Below are positions 11,151 to 23,140 of a DNA stretch of 64,000 nucleotides, one piece after another. Each line of letters starts with the position of its first letter. Positions within the stretch are counted from its first letter, which is position 1. Source of the DNA: Aselliscus stoliczkanus. Lineage: Eukaryota > Chordata > Mammalia > Chiroptera > Hipposideridae. The DNA is taken from positions 32,894,501 through 32,958,500 of the forward strand of contig CM066729.1 of NCBI GenBank assembly GCA_033961575.1, in the 5' to 3' direction. Both the position numbers and the translations under genes were made by a program. Below the pieces are notes generated by a model, which had not been told where the DNA came from, ran no database searches, and worked only from the letters and a program-made list of their open reading frames with translations.

Positions 11151-13760
11151 TTATTATGAGGAAAAAGATGAACACTTTTTCACAATATTACGCATTAATT
11201 TAACATTTCAAATAATGTTAACAGCAATCCCTTATATAAATTTTCAATTATTAAAATTGAGAATGATTTGACAACATGAAATCTTGAGCACAAACAAACA
11301 TGAAACATTTTATTTGTGTATTAACAATATTTTCACAGAATTAACAATAAATTGAATTGAAGGAATACTTATATATTTAGGATATGGTGACTTCATGGAT
11401 ACATAAATTTACATGTAATATCAGAAATATATTGTTTGTAAATAGAAAAGCAAAATTTTAATGGCCTTAAATATTAGAAAAAATAAATCAACATGTGCTT
11501 TAGTCATCTCATTTTATTTTCTCAGTATTCTGATATATCAGTGCTGTTGCATTAATATGGCTCTTAATAATCTGGATCTTTAATTAATAAATTACGTATG
11601 GCATGATTTGTTAAATAACAAGAGAAATAAAGTCATGTCCACAGGTCCTATTTTTACCAGCAGATGGCTCTCCTGGTATTTTTACCTACTAGGGATTTAT
11701 GTAGGTTGAAATGCCAAATCAAAATCATACCAAATGTAAATATGTATTCCCTGGTTCATGCCAAAATTAATATACATATCCACTTCCATCTCAGGCCCTT
11801 TTACAACCTTCTTGAAATGTATTTGAAAGCTAATACAATTACAAGAATTTTCAAATAAAAGTACAATGTACTGTCTACACCGTATTTTTTCACCAGCTGA
11901 AGAAGGCAGACTAAAGTTCTATGCCTGTTTCCACAGAAAACTTCATGTAAGTGGCTCAGAAAAAATTAAAAGCAGGACATGAATGAACCACTTAATTATT
12001 CAAATTTATTATTTTAAACATAATTCATTGTATACTACTACTACGCTAACACAAATTTTCAGTAATTTCCTGTGAGTTATTAACACTACTCAATTTTAAT
12101 TGCCTTGGGACTGTGCCTTTACAGGAACTAGGGAGAGCTTGCTGAGCGCCAGTAAGTTAGCAATGGCAGCCAAAAGATATTTATTTTATTGTTTATTCCT
12201 CCAGTGCCAAGGGAAGCCCTACTCCCTTGAAGATAAAAAGATTAAAGAGATGTTCAATAAAGTTAAGATTTTATTTGTTCTTGGTTGAGATTTCATATTT
12301 TTTAAGAATAAAAGTACTTTGAAGTTGTTCTTTTTGAATGCTGCAGTAAGTTACTTTGGTCATAGGCATAAATCACCTCACAAATTCCATTCCACGATAA
12401 CATGTAGGGTTTCCATTTATTAATTTTTTTTTGCCATCTATTTTTAAAGTTTTTAGACATTCTAATATTTTTTCTTCACAGAATCTTAATTAATATAAGA
12501 TATTTAAAAAATTATCTCCAGGTTTAACATAGCCTTTTTAAGAATCTTTTAAATTTATATAGTGAAACAAATTTTTCTCTTATAGTTTTTAAAACTTTTT
12601 ATTTTAGTTTATTAATATATCTGACCAAAATCAGTGGGTAGTTGATTTAAAACCAATTGATTTAATTCATATGGTTTAAAATCTTAGTGATTTATTCTAA
12701 AGAGGAAATAGTCCATTCAAATATTCATAATTGAGTACATAAATATGCACACAGAAGTAAGAGACAGCATGTTTATAATGCTAGACTGTGAGTCATTAAA
12801 AGCAGTATGCTCTGTTGTTTATAATTATATTTATTTTATAAATCTAGAAGAGATGTTCAATATTTTCTTTAAATTTCTTATTTCATGTACATTTCATCTA
12901 AGCAAATGCACAGTTTTGTTTGTACATTTTTGATTCATGCTGGATACACCGAATTGTGTTATACATAATATACTTATCCAAAATTATCATTACTGCTTTC
13001 CAGATATATTTTTCCAACAAGGCTCCCTGTACTGCAAACTTAAAGGGCAAAAACATCTCTCTTCTATCTATCTGTCCATCATCTATGTATCATTTGTCTA
13101 TCCTTATTATATATAGTTTTCCCACTCATCATTTATTTCTTGTTTCATTATTAGATCCTACATTGTTTTGATTTGGTTTTGAGATAAATGAATATATCAT
13201 TCATTTTTCACCTTCTTTTTAATGTGTGATCAAACATTGCATATTTTTAAGTACTACTTCAACTGAATTTCTCAGATTTTGATATGTTACATTGCATAAT
13301 AACTTTGTAGAGAGCTTAACAATTTTTTTATTATGTACTTTCAACTTAATTATACTGTTTTGAGAAAATACTCTGAAAGAAATTGATTAGGAATGTAGCA
13401 GCAAAGAGAGAAGTAGAACATAGGGGGTAAAAACGCTATACTGCTGAAAGAGGGAAGGAATCACTTGTGAGAGATGTACTTCTGAGACAGAGATCCTTAA
13501 AAGACTGAGAAGAGATCAGATTAAGATAGAACACTCTTTTCTCTTCAACTTTAACACTATTGAAGAAATTGCAAGACACAGACTTTCTGTGACAAGGAAT
13601 ATATAGGTAGAATCCAAAGTAAAAATGGAATATAAAAATCAAAGATATTAGAGGAACTTGAAGTCCACATGCAGCTATAGAAAATATTAAACAAATCTCA
13701 CTCTTAACCAGATTAACACAATTCTTCATTCTAAAGACCCATTTACCTCAATCCCTACTA
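11151..13760. other. Non-coding, no feature recognised
   Basis: Long AT-rich unique-looking stretch. Short frames at 11664-11858, 12100-12288, 12745-12933, 12920-13171 (+) and 13436-13729 (-) have no recognisable domains. A 27-nt segment at about 12125-12151 has AG before it and GTAAGT after it, but nothing else supports an exon. Confidence 0.5.
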
Positions 13761-13789
13761 TTCAATATGTTTGTCTTTCAATTAAAAAT

Positions 13790-14225
13790 AAATAAACAAA
13801 AAGCATGTAAAAATGAAAAAAATATACAATGAAGAGACACAGTCTTCATCATAGCCAGATTCAGATATGAAAACACATGTTGCAATTATTAGGGAAGTTA
13901 AATAACTATGATTAATATGTTCAGAGCTCTAATGGAAATATATATACCAAATGCAATAACAGATGGCATTGTAATTGTAGATAGGGTAACTATAAGAGAA
14001 AAAAAAAACTGAAAGTAAATGCTAACAACAACCAAACAAACAAAAAACAAAACAAACAAACACTGTAATAGAAATGAAGAAAGCCTTAGAAGGGCTAATC
14101 AGTAGAATGGAAACAGCCGAGGGAAAAATCAGTGAGCTTGATTATATGCTCACAGAAGCTCTGCACTCTGAAATGCAAAGAAAAAAAAATGAAACAGATC
14201 AGAACATTCAAGAACAGTGGGGTAA
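13790..14225 (+). mobile_element. Old L1M/HAL1 ORF1 fragment
   Basis: Plus-strand text translating in broken frames to ORF1-like coiled-coil residues ('FRALMEIYIPNAITDG' region at about 13920, then a Lys/Glu/Asn-rich stretch with 'SRMETAEGKISEL'-like coding at about 14100). Stops throughout. It meets a minus-strand L1M piece at about 14226. Confidence 0.6.
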
Positions 14226-14800
14226 TGCTTTTTAAGATGTTATTCTCTTTTATGTTAGAATCCATCATTTCTATTAAGAAAGATATTTTACAGATCACTA
14301 ATTCTTTGGTTTGTTAATTCTGCTACTATTGTAATATCATTTATTAAATTGTCTTTTCTGTCCCATTTCCAACATGTCTATTTCACTCTTCCCATATGCT
14401 TTATTTTCTGGCAAATTTGATATTTTCTAATTTCTTAATATTTTATTCATCATTATTTTACAACTTCTGTATTGAAACTCTAATATCTAGTTCATTATGG
14501 GTCTGTTTCTATTGTCTGTTTTTTGTTTGTTGTTTTTGTTTTGTTTTCATTTTCTAGTCTTTAAATAATTGCTTATGTTTTATTGCATGATTGGTAGTTT
14601 TGATGTTTGCATTGATTATGAAAAATTATAGAGGCGCTGGATGAAATTGTTTTTCTCAAAAGACTATTTTTTAAATTCTTGCCATGAGATAAAATAAGGA
14701 GAGATTACCTTATTCTAATAAAGATAGGTCCTACTTTGATTATAGCTCCTTAATATTCTTAACTAAAATCCTGTTAAATATGTATCTAACAGCTTTCTTG
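14226..14800 (-). mobile_element. Old L1M 5'-UTR/ORF1 fragment, opposite orientation
   Basis: The plus strand reads as reverse complement of L1M ORF1 start and 5' UTR, including 'aaaaattatagaggcgctggatgaaattg' type text near 14620-14650, a recognisable old L1 5'-UTR motif. Orientation is opposite to 13790-14225, and the two converge, so they are probably separate insertions or a local inversion. Confidence 0.6.
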
Positions 14801-14917
14801 CTCAACTCTGAAATCCAGGGTTCTTTTTCTTTCTTTCTTTTTTCTTTCCTTGTTATTGTTTTTGTTTTGTTTCTTTCCAGTACCATTAAATCGCTGAAAT
14901 GTATTCATGTCTTATTC

Positions 14918-16028
14918 TGGGGGGTCCAGCCTCTGTGAGTCCATGGGTTCCCTCAGGTGTGGATGGTGTCGTGGAGAAGAGACAAGAATGGAGATACCAA
15001 GAATGTTTCACAGAAGTGTCACCCTTTATTGTTACAGCATGTCCCCTTTTATAGGGGTTTTTGACCATTACCTAAATCACAAGTTATATTTCACATGATC
15101 ATAATGTTTTTTTCTTTCTCACAATTTTTCACTTCCTTACTTCCTTGAACTTGTTTTTGTGTATTAGGGGTAGAGTGTGACCTGTTCTATGTCTATGGAT
15201 GAAGAATTAACTTATCTCTACATATTGCCTAAAGAATGGTTCCTATGACTACCTAGTTATTATCCTAGATTCTAACAGCTAAACACAATTATAAGACTCA
15301 CAGGGCACATACTTGAGCTGTTACTAAGAGACTAGGAGAGGCTGTGTTTAAAGTCTATTCCTTTGAGATTACTTAGAAGCCAAAAGGTTGTTACAAACAT
15401 TGCTTATCCTACGGAGAGCTATAGTTATTACAATAGAGGGTAGCATCTGTTTCTCAGTCAAAGCTTCAGTATCTGTTGTTACAACAATGTACAAGACAAA
15501 GAACTCAAATAAGGCTATTGATTAACATAGCTCATGGTCAGTAAGTCATCTCTTAGAACTCTTATGGCCTGGAGACCTTTAGTCTCCAAGGAGACTTTTC
15601 ACTGTGATGATCTTAGGCAAGCGAGCTCAACGGACTGATGTTATCATCAGTTTCTCATAGGCAGGCTTTTGGACTATGTGGTCAGGGTCTGAGCCTCTGT
15701 TTCCATGAGGCTTTAGTCCCCTTTTTCTCAGTCATGGGGTCCCCACGGGGGATACAGCTTGGCTTGGGTTGTCTCCTCTTTAGGAGATCGTGCCTGTCAT
15801 TGACTTGCATAGCCATTTCTCATTTGGGTACCACAGAGACTTGCCATAAATGCAGTGAAAGTACTGTCTCCTATAGGATCTTATGTAGAGGAAACTCACA
15901 TGGGTTCATAGAGGCAGGAGTTACTACATGACGAATCATAGGGCAGCACTCTAGACATTCAATGCTGAGCGTGGATCTTTACCTCGATGTGACCTTTTCA
16001 GACACTGGGGTGCTGTCGGCTCCCAGCA
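14918..16028 (-). mobile_element. Solo class II ERV LTR, 1111 bp, with 6-bp target duplication
   Basis: Flanked by a perfect 6-bp direct repeat, TTATTC, at 14912-14917 and 16029-16034. On the minus strand the LTR begins TGCTGGGAGCC and ends GGACCCCCCA, the usual TG...CA ends. On that strand a TATA box (TATAAAAG, 15046-15053) is followed by AATAAAG (15024-15030) and a short pyrimidine-rich U5. Six-bp duplications and this TATA-poly(A) spacing fit class II (ERVK-like) retroviruses. No gag, pol or env adjoins it. The small frames inside it are not genes. Confidence 0.85.
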
Positions 16029-16034
16029 TTATTC

Positions 16035-16567
16035 AAACTTGGCTAGTTGTCCAGCATAAAACATGCACAGTTTAGGCAACAAAACTTCTTTGATGTGTTA
16101 CATGAGACAGAATATTCTTTCTCTTCTCTATGATCCCTTTTCTTTAAGGTCTTGACTCCTCAAGTATTAGCTAATAGGTAGCAATGCATTCACTTATTTT
16201 TGTCTCCCCAGCCTTGTGACACGGCTTAAATTCTGCTTTGTGGCATTTGTTCCATCTGGACTATAATTCCAAAAAAAAAAAAAAAAAATGTATTTGATGA
16301 AATGCAGGGATAACTTCAACATATTTCACTTCTCTATGGCATATTAGTCCTTAAGTCTTGGATATCTTGATTGTTTCACAATGCCTGTGAAATTTTGTTT
16401 TGTTTTGATATTTTAATCTAGATTTTTGTTGTTGTTGTTGTTCTTAATGAGAACATTAGTCTTATTCTAACTTCTCCATCATAGCCAAAGGCAAGAATCA
16501 TTTTCTTCCCTCTGTTTTGTTACTATTCTAATATACCACAATTAACTCTTGATACCACGTGATAGTA
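16035..16567. other. Non-coding, no feature recognised
   Basis: Unique-looking; includes an A-tract of about 19 bp at 16271-16289 and a (GTT)n-like run at 16426-16443. Confidence 0.45.
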
Positions 16568-16723
16568 CAGTAAAACCTTGGATTGCGATTAACTTGGTTT
16601 GCGAATGTTCCGCAAGACAAGCAAACATTTCTAATACATTTTAATGTGGTAAATGAGCAATGTCTTGTAGTATGAGTAGATTGTTTCCGGAATGAATTAT
16701 GCTCACAAACCAAGTTATTACTG
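16568..16723. mobile_element. 156-bp Tc1/mariner-superfamily MITE (Tigger-like ends)
   Basis: Begins CAGTAAAACCTTGGATTGCG and ends with the inverted complement 'accaagttattactg', flanked by TA at 16566-16567 and 16724-16725. The inner sequence keeps 'gttccgcaagacaagcaaac' text typical of this element type. Non-autonomous, no coding capacity. The minus frame 16528-16773 merely runs through it. Confidence 0.8.
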
Positions 16724-16725
16724 TA

Positions 16726-17180
16726 TTTCAATAGAAGTTCAGCAATCAAGGACCATAAATACAGGTCTTCCACTAGTTTTTTATCTTCTAGAGTAACTGA
16801 ACCCTGTCTTTGTGCCTAACACAATGTAGATTCTCCATAAATATTTATTAATTCAATAAACAAATAAGTATTCTTGAGCATATTACTTTATCTAGATTGC
16901 CGATTGTACATCAACCATTTCTTTGTATATTCCCCTTCATGCTTCTTTGATTAAATAATCAGTAACTTCTAGTTATTCATTGTCCTCATTTTGCCTTAGT
17001 CTGGGTTTTTATTTCCTCAAGAATCAAGTAAGTTTTAAGTTTGCATATAAATGTATTTTCTGAATAAATATATGTGTATAAATATTTATTTTTATTTATC
17101 AACTATTTACTTATTAGTAACACTAGGATGGTATCAACACTAGTTGATATCAATGAAGGAGTTTTCAAATATGACAAAAG
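16726..17180. other. Non-coding, no feature recognised
   Basis: AT-rich, no repeat or frame recognised. Confidence 0.45.
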
Positions 17181-17266
17181 AAGCCAGTGGCCCCGGTTTG
17201 GGTCCCACATATGAGGGCCAGTGACACTGCCCTCAAACAAAACAAAACAAAACAAAACAAAACAAG
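17181..17266 (+). mobile_element. 5'-truncated type A SINE with (CAAAA)n tail
   Basis: Starts inside the family at 'aagccagtggccccgg', keeps the B-box region and the 'gccagtgacactgccctca' 3' end, then a (CAAAA)n tail at 17233-17265. The tRNA-like head is missing. No clear target duplication. Confidence 0.8.
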
Positions 17267-17883
17267 AGATAGCGTACCTTAGTTATTGTAAGATTTTTAC
17301 ATGTTTTTCTATTGGGCCTGACTCCTGTCTTTCCATTTTATCATCTGAACTTGATACCTAGACTTTCCATTCAGTATATTTTAAGACTGTCTTATCAGCT
17401 TTTCTGCCCTATTCTTTCCTCACGTGGTCCCTCAGGTGTAATAACAACTTTGCATATAATTCCTTAGATTATGACTATTAGTAAAACCTGAAGCCAGCTG
17501 GTAGCCATATGCCCACATGGAGTTTACTTCTGCATCTCACAGTAAGACTAGAACAATGAAGCAGACGCACAGTCTAGCTTTCTGTGGCTACTTTACCCCA
17601 ACATTTGATTCGGATTGGGTGAGAATGGATGCTAATGCTTGAGTCCAGAGCTATTTTAAGTCATTTTATCTTGCAAATATTTGCAACAAGCTTGACTCAT
17701 ACAGCAGTTCCTTGGAGGCTCTCTTTTTTAGAAGGATTTTTCTAAAGATATATCAATACAGCGGTGTATTAGGGTTCTGATCATTTAAGTCATGGTGATT
17801 CATTTAAAGCAATATGAACAATAATCATCAGAATTCACTTTGGTGGACATGAAATCTTTTCCAATTTTTTTAATATTAAAAAA
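17267..17883. other. Non-coding, no feature recognised
   Basis: Unique-looking DNA with no credible gene. Confidence 0.45.
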
Positions 17884-17892
17884 TCAGAACTA

Positions 17893-18028
17893 GGGCCGGG
17901 TGAGTGGCTCAGTTGGTTAAGAACTCACTCAAGAGTGCAAGCTGAGCTCCGAGCAACAGCAGTTCGATGCCCAGCCCTAGCAGAGCTGACAACAGGTGGC
18001 AGGATGGCTCAGCTAAAAAAAAAAAAAA
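17893..18028 (+). mobile_element. tRNA-derived SINE, type B ('aacaggtggcaggatggctcagc' 3' end)
   Basis: Head 'gggccgggtgagtggctcag' then 'caagagtgcaagctgagctc', a B-box-like 'cagttcgatgcccag', a 3' end 'caacaggtggcaggatggc' and A-tail. Target duplication TCAGAACTA at 17884-17892 and 18030-18038. Same family at 27224 (-), 34892, 40381 and 49276 (-). Confidence 0.9.
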
Positions 18029-18038
18029 GTCAGAACTA

Positions 18039-18765
18039 ATGTTTCATTTATATTCTAAGTTTAAATGGTCTCATTTTCAATGAAAATGCACTTTTGAATC
18101 AATTCAGAAACTAACAATTATATATTGACATGTGTTTACTCTTCAGATCATTAGTTTGAAAATACTTTTTAGTGGGTCAAACAAGCAAGCACAAATACAC
18201 CATTAGCTCTTAAGTACTCCAGCACTTGTAAAAGTGCTAAAATGTAACATATGTTTTCCTTTTTTCTAGAACTTAAGATAGGATGTTTGTTAAAGGATCA
18301 CTTTTGTACCAAATGATGATACAATGTAATATAGACTAGTATAACTCTAACTCCAGGGATTCTGTTAAAACAATGCCCTAATATTACATAATGAATGCAG
18401 TCTTATTTTAAAATAAAAGTATAGCTTGCTGAAACCTTCAAAAATTGTTCAAATATTAATAACAATTGCTATGGGAGGATTTATTATTTTAAGGTAAAAA
18501 ATTAAACTTCACATTCTCTTTCAAATATAACACTGGTTGTAGTTTCTATATCTGCTTCTCAAGAGAAATAAAACATATTGAAAATATAAAAGGCAAAGAA
18601 TTTTTGTACATTCTTCATATGGTAGGAAAGGTTAGCATTTACAAATGTACGAGTATAAAAGTAATTTTTGTTATCTTAGTTTAAAAAAAATCAATCATTT
18701 CCCAGTGAACTAGAGCATTAGAGCTGTAGTTCAATTTGTTCAAGTGAACAAATTCTGGAAAATAT
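18039..18765. other. Non-coding, no feature recognised
   Basis: AT-rich DNA before the 3' end of the large L1. Confidence 0.45.
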
Positions 18766-18799
18766 CTTTTCTTTTTTTTTTGTTTTTTTTTTGTTTTGT

Positions 18800-19459
18800 T
18801 TTTTAATTAGTTTCAGGTGTACAACACAGTGCAATAGTTATACATTTTACCCCTCAAAGTGACAACGCCCCACCCCCAATACACCACCCCACTCCCCCCC
18901 ATATCATATATATCTATTACTCTTCCTCTGACTCTCTTCCACAGTATAATCCACATCCCGTGACTATCTATATATATTCAATTACAGTAGGTATACCACC
19001 TCCACTTTAGTAATACAGTGCAGTGATCAAACCTCTACTCCATCCATGAAATGGTCTCCCTAACAAGACCTATGATCATCTGACATTCCACAGAATATTT
19101 ACAACATTGTTAATTATATTCCCCAAACTGTTTTTCCTATCCCAGTAGCAATATTGTAGTTGCCTATTTTTGCTGTCTAATCCCTTCCCCTTCTCCCTCA
19201 TCCCCATTCCTCTCCCAATTAGCAACCCTGATTTTTCCTCTATATCTATGAGACAGTTTCTGTTTACTTTGCTCATTCATACAGTTTTTCAGATTCCACA
19301 TATGAGTGAGATCATATGGTATTTGTCCTTCTCTGACTGACTTATTTCACTCAACATTATAGTCTCTAGGTCCATCCATATCATTGCAAATGGCACGATT
19401 TCATTCTTCCTTATAGCGGAGTAATACTCCATTGTATAAGTATACCACAGTTTCTTAAT
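18800..19459 (-). other. L1 3' UTR
   Basis: Begins (plus-strand order) 'ttagtttcaggtgtacaac' and includes a C-rich block at about 18868-18900 that is G-rich on the transcript strand, a common feature of L1 3' UTRs. Nearly the same text recurs at 38199-38570, where the C-rich block is duplicated. Confidence 0.85.
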
Positions 19460-19945
19460 TCAGTCATCTACTGATGGGCATTTTGGTTGTTTCCAAGTCT
19501 TAGCTATTGTAAATTGTGCTGCTATGAACATAGGGGTGTATAACTTTTTTTGAATAAGTGTCTTGGTTTTTTCAGGATAAATACCTAGGAGTGGAATTGC
19601 TGGGTCAAACGGTAGCTCTATTTCCAGTTCTTTGAGATACCTCCATACTGACTTCCATAGTGGCTGCACCAATCTGCAGTCCCACCAACATTGCAGCAAG
19701 GTCCCCTTTTCCCCACAGCCCGTCCAGCACTTGTTGTTTGTTGATTTGTTGATGATAGCCATTCTGACTGGAATGAGGTGGTATCTCATGGTGGTTTTTA
19801 TTTGCATTTCCCTAATGACCAGTGAGGTTGAATTTTTTTTCATATGCCTGTTGGCCATCTGCATGTCCTCTTTAGAGAAATGTCTCTTCATGTCTTCTGC
19901 CCATTTTTTAATTGGGTTGTTTGTTTTTTTGGTGTTGAGTTTCAT
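19460..19945 (-). pseudogene. L1 ORF2 C-terminal domain (Cys-rich)
   Basis: 161-residue open piece of ORF2p. It carries the family's C-terminal hallmarks: '[19 protein letters not shown]', '[17 protein letters not shown]', then the Cys-rich motif with Cys at '[18 protein letters not shown]', and '[13 protein letters not shown]'. The Cys-rich domain contributes to RNA binding in known L1s. It is separated from the RT-side piece by a frame break between 20232 and 19945. Confidence 0.9.
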
Positions 19946-20231
19946 GAGTGTTTTATAAATTTTGGATATTAACCCCTTATCAGATACATCGTTGGCAAAT
20001 ATATTCTCCCATTCAGTAGGCTTCCGTTTTTTTTTTAATGGTTTCCTTTGTTGTGAAAAAACTTTTAAGTCTGATATAATCCCATATGTTCATTTTTTCT
20101 TTTATTTCACTTGCCCGCAGAGATGTATCAGTAAAAATATTGCTCTGGGTAATGTCTGCATATGTACTCCCTATATTTTCTTTTAGGAGTTTTATGGTTT
20201 CAGGTCTTACATTTAAATCTTTAATACATTT

Positions 20232-21005
20232 TTAAAGATATGTATATGGCGTAAAGAGGTGGTCCAGTTTCATTTTTCTGCATGTTCTTGTATATGGCGT
20301 AAAGAGGTGGTCCAGTTTCATTTTTCTGCATGTGTCAGTCGAATTTTCCCAGCACCATTTATTGAATAGACTGTCTTTACTCCAATGTAAATTCATGCTT
20401 ACCTTGTCATAGATTAAGTGTCTGTAAATGCCTGGATTTATTTTTGGGCTCTCTGTTCTGTTCCACTGATCTATGTGTCTGTTTTTATGCCAATACCATA
20501 CTGTCTTGATTACTGTAGCCGTGTAGTATGTTTTGATGTCTGGTAGCGTGATCCCCCCGACTTTGTTCTTATTTCTCAGGATTGCCGAGGCTATTCGGCG
20601 TCTTTTATGGTTCCATATAAATTTTAGGATTCTATGTTCTATTTCAGAGAAAAATGTCCTTGGTAGTTTGATAGGAATTGCATTGAATCTATATATTGCT
20701 TTAGGCACTATGGACATTTTCACTATATTAATTCTTCGTATCCATGAGCATGGTAGATGTTTCCATTTATTGGTATCTTCTTTGATTTCTTTCTTCAGTG
20801 TCTTATAATTTTCTGAGTACAGATCTTTTACTTCTTTGGTTAAATTTATTCCTAGGTATTTTATAGTTCTTGACGCAATTGTAAATGGGACAGTTTTCTT
20901 AATTTCTCCTTCCGTTAGTTTATTATTGGTATATGCAAATGCTACTGATTTCTGAACATTGATTTTATATCCTGCTACTTTACTGAATTCGTCTATCAGT
21001 TCCAA
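20232..21005 (-). pseudogene. L1 ORF2 RT thumb and following region
   Basis: 257-residue open piece: '[15 protein letters not shown]', '[15 protein letters not shown]', '[12 protein letters not shown]', '[11 protein letters not shown]', '[12 protein letters not shown]', all ORF2p landmarks after the RT active site. Near its end a 16-residue unit beginning '[15 protein letters not shown]' occurs twice in tandem because of a 48-bp in-frame DNA duplication (period 48, copies at 20241-20285 and 20289-20333). Confidence 0.9.
20241..20333. repeat. 48-bp tandem duplication inside L1 ORF2
   Basis: Two identical 45-bp copies (20241-20285, 20289-20333) separated by 3 bp; the period is 48 bp, exactly 16 codons, so the ORF2 frame is preserved. 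Confidence 0.95.
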
Positions 21006-21778
21006 TAGTTTTTTTTATGGAGACTTTGGGGTTCTTCTATATACAGTATCATGTCATCTGCATATAATGACAATTTTACTTCTTCCTTGGCAATTTGGAT
21101 GCCTTTTATTTCTTTTTGTTGTTTGGTTGCTGTGTCTAGAACTTCCAGAACTATGTTGAATAAAAGAGGAGAAAGTGGACAGCCTTGTCTTTTTCCTGAT
21201 CTTAAGGGGAATGCTTTTAGCGTTTCCCCAGTGAGTACGATGTTAGCTGTAGGTTTATCATATATGGCTTTTATTATGTTGAGATATGATCCCTGTATTC
21301 CCACTTTGCTAAGGGTTTTTAACATAAATGGCTATTGGATTTTGTCAAATGCTTTTTCTGCATCTATTGATATGACCATGTGATTTTTATTCTTCATTTT
21401 GTTGATGTGGTGTATCACATTAATTGATTTATGGATGTTGAACGAGCCTTTCATACTAGCGATGAAACCCAATTGATCATGATGTATGATCTTCTTAATA
21501 TATTGCTGAATTCTATTTGCTAATATTTTATTGAGGATTTTTGCATCTATATTCATCAAGGATATTGGCCTGTAGTTTCCTTTTTTTGTGCTGCCTTTAT
21601 CTGGTTTTGGAATCAGGGTGATAGTGGCTTCATAAAAAGAGTTTGGGAGACTTCCTTCCTTCTGGATTTTTTTGGAATACTTTGAGAACAATAGGTGACA
21701 TTTCTTTTTTGAATGTTTGATAAAATTAACTTGTGAAGCCATCAGGTCCAGGGCTTTTGTTTTTTGGGAGCTTGTCAA
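20996..21778 (-). pseudogene. L1 ORF2 reverse transcriptase core
   Basis: Two in-frame pieces split by a TAG at 21332-21334. The first (21778-21332) has '[12 protein letters not shown]', '[23 protein letters not shown]' motifs and RT block A '[12 protein letters not shown]' with its Asp. The second (21325-20996) has '[18 protein letters not shown]' and the active site '[12 protein letters not shown]'. All three catalytic Asp residues are present. A length change in an A-run near 21010-21017 shifts frame into the next piece. Target-primed reverse transcription is the family role; this copy cannot make a full protein. Confidence 0.93.
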
Positions 21779-21915
21779 TTACTTATTCAATTTCCTTGGT
21801 AGTAATGAGGGTATTTAGATTTTCTGTTTCTTCTTGAGTTAGCTTTGAAAGGTTGTATGCTGCTAGAAAATTATCCATTTCTTCCAGATTGTCAAATTTG
21901 TTGGCATATAGTTGC

Positions 21916-22470
21916 TCATAGTAATTTCTTAGAAATTTTTTGTATTTCTGTGATGTCTGTAGTTATTTCCCCTCTTTCATTTCTGATTTTACTAATTTGA
22001 GTCCTCTCTCTCTTTTTTTTTTTGATGAGACTGGCTAGAGGTTTGTCAATTTTGTTTATCTTTTCAAAAAACCAGCTCTTGGTTTCATTGATCTTTTGTA
22101 TTGTTTTTCTGTTCTCTATATTGTTTATTTCCGCTCTGGTCTTTATTATCTCCTTTCTTGTACTCCCCTTGGGCCTCTTTTGCTGTTCTTTTTCCAGTTC
22201 CCTTAGGTGTAAGGATAACCTGTTGATTTGAGATGTTTCTTCCTTCTTTAGGTAGGCCTGCACTGCTATAAACTTCCCTCTTAGGACTGGTTTTGCAGCA
22301 TCCCAGAGATTTTGGGGCATGGTGTTTTCATTTTCGTTTGTCTCAAGGTATCTTTTGATTTCCTCCTTGATCTCATTTGTGACCCACTTGCTATTTAGTA
22401 GCATGTTATTTAGCCTCCATTTATTTGACAGCTTTCCGGGGTACTTCTTATAATTGATTTCTAGTTTCAT
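21916..22470 (-). pseudogene. L1 ORF2 linker between endonuclease and RT
   Basis: 184-residue open piece: '[20 protein letters not shown]', '[21 protein letters not shown]', '[20 protein letters not shown]'. It continues the endonuclease piece in the same frame across a single TGA at 22495-22497, so that stop alone separates them. A frame shift in an A-rich run near 21916-21935 ends it. Confidence 0.9.
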
Positions 22471-22494
22471 AGCATAGTGCTCAGAGAAGACACT

Positions 22495-23140
22495 TCAAAT
22501 GATTTCAGTCTTCTTAAATTTATTCAGACTTGTTTTGTGGCCTAACATGTGGTCTATCTTAGAAAATGTTCCATGTGAACTTGAGAAGAATGTATATTCT
22601 GTAGCTTTGGGGTGAAATGCTCTGAAAATGTCTGTTAATTCCAGCTGGTCTACTGTGTCATTTAAGGTCACTGTTTCTGCATTGATTTTCTTTCTGGAGG
22701 ATCTATCCATTGGTGACAGTGGGGTGTTGAAATCTCCTACTATGATAGTGTTACTGTTGATCTCCATTTTTATGTTTGACAATATCTGTTTTATATATTT
22801 AGGAGCTCCTGTGTTAGGTGCATAGATGTTTACTAGGGTTATGTCCTCTTGTTGGATCGATCCCTTTATTATTATGAAGTGTCCTTCTTTGTCCTTTATT
22901 ATATTCTTCAATTTAAAGTCCATTTTATCTGATATAAGTATCTCTACTCCAGCTTTTTTCTCCGTTCCATTTGCATGAACTACTTGAATCCATCCCTTTA
23001 CTTTCAGCCTGTATGTGTCTTTTGATCTGAGGTGTGTCTCTTGTATACAGCAGATGCCGGGGTCTTGCTTTCTTATCCATTCAGCCACCGTATGTCTTTT
23101 GATTGGAGCATTTACTCCATTTACATTTAAGGTGCATATT
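22495..23140 (-). pseudogene. L1 ORF2 apurinic-like endonuclease domain
   Basis: About 200 residues of the EN domain. Catalytic-type motifs are all visible: 'QETHL' (metal-binding Glu), 'IYAPN', 'VGDFNTPL' (Asp, Asn) and 'SKIDHML' (Asp, His). The frame extends upstream of the first Met at 23088 to about 23140 through 'LNVNGVNAPIKRHTVAEW', the normal N-terminal motif; the usual ORF2 start Met is out of frame or behind a stop. EN nicks target DNA at TTTT/AA-like sites in known L1s. Confidence 0.92.

Noticed and set aside
12105..12160. A 27-nt micro-exon-like segment between an AG and a GTAAGT
   Set aside because: Such pairs are common by chance; there are no flanking exons or frame continuity.
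15638..15931. 97-residue plus frame
   Set aside because: It lies inside the solo LTR, antisense to its transcription direction.
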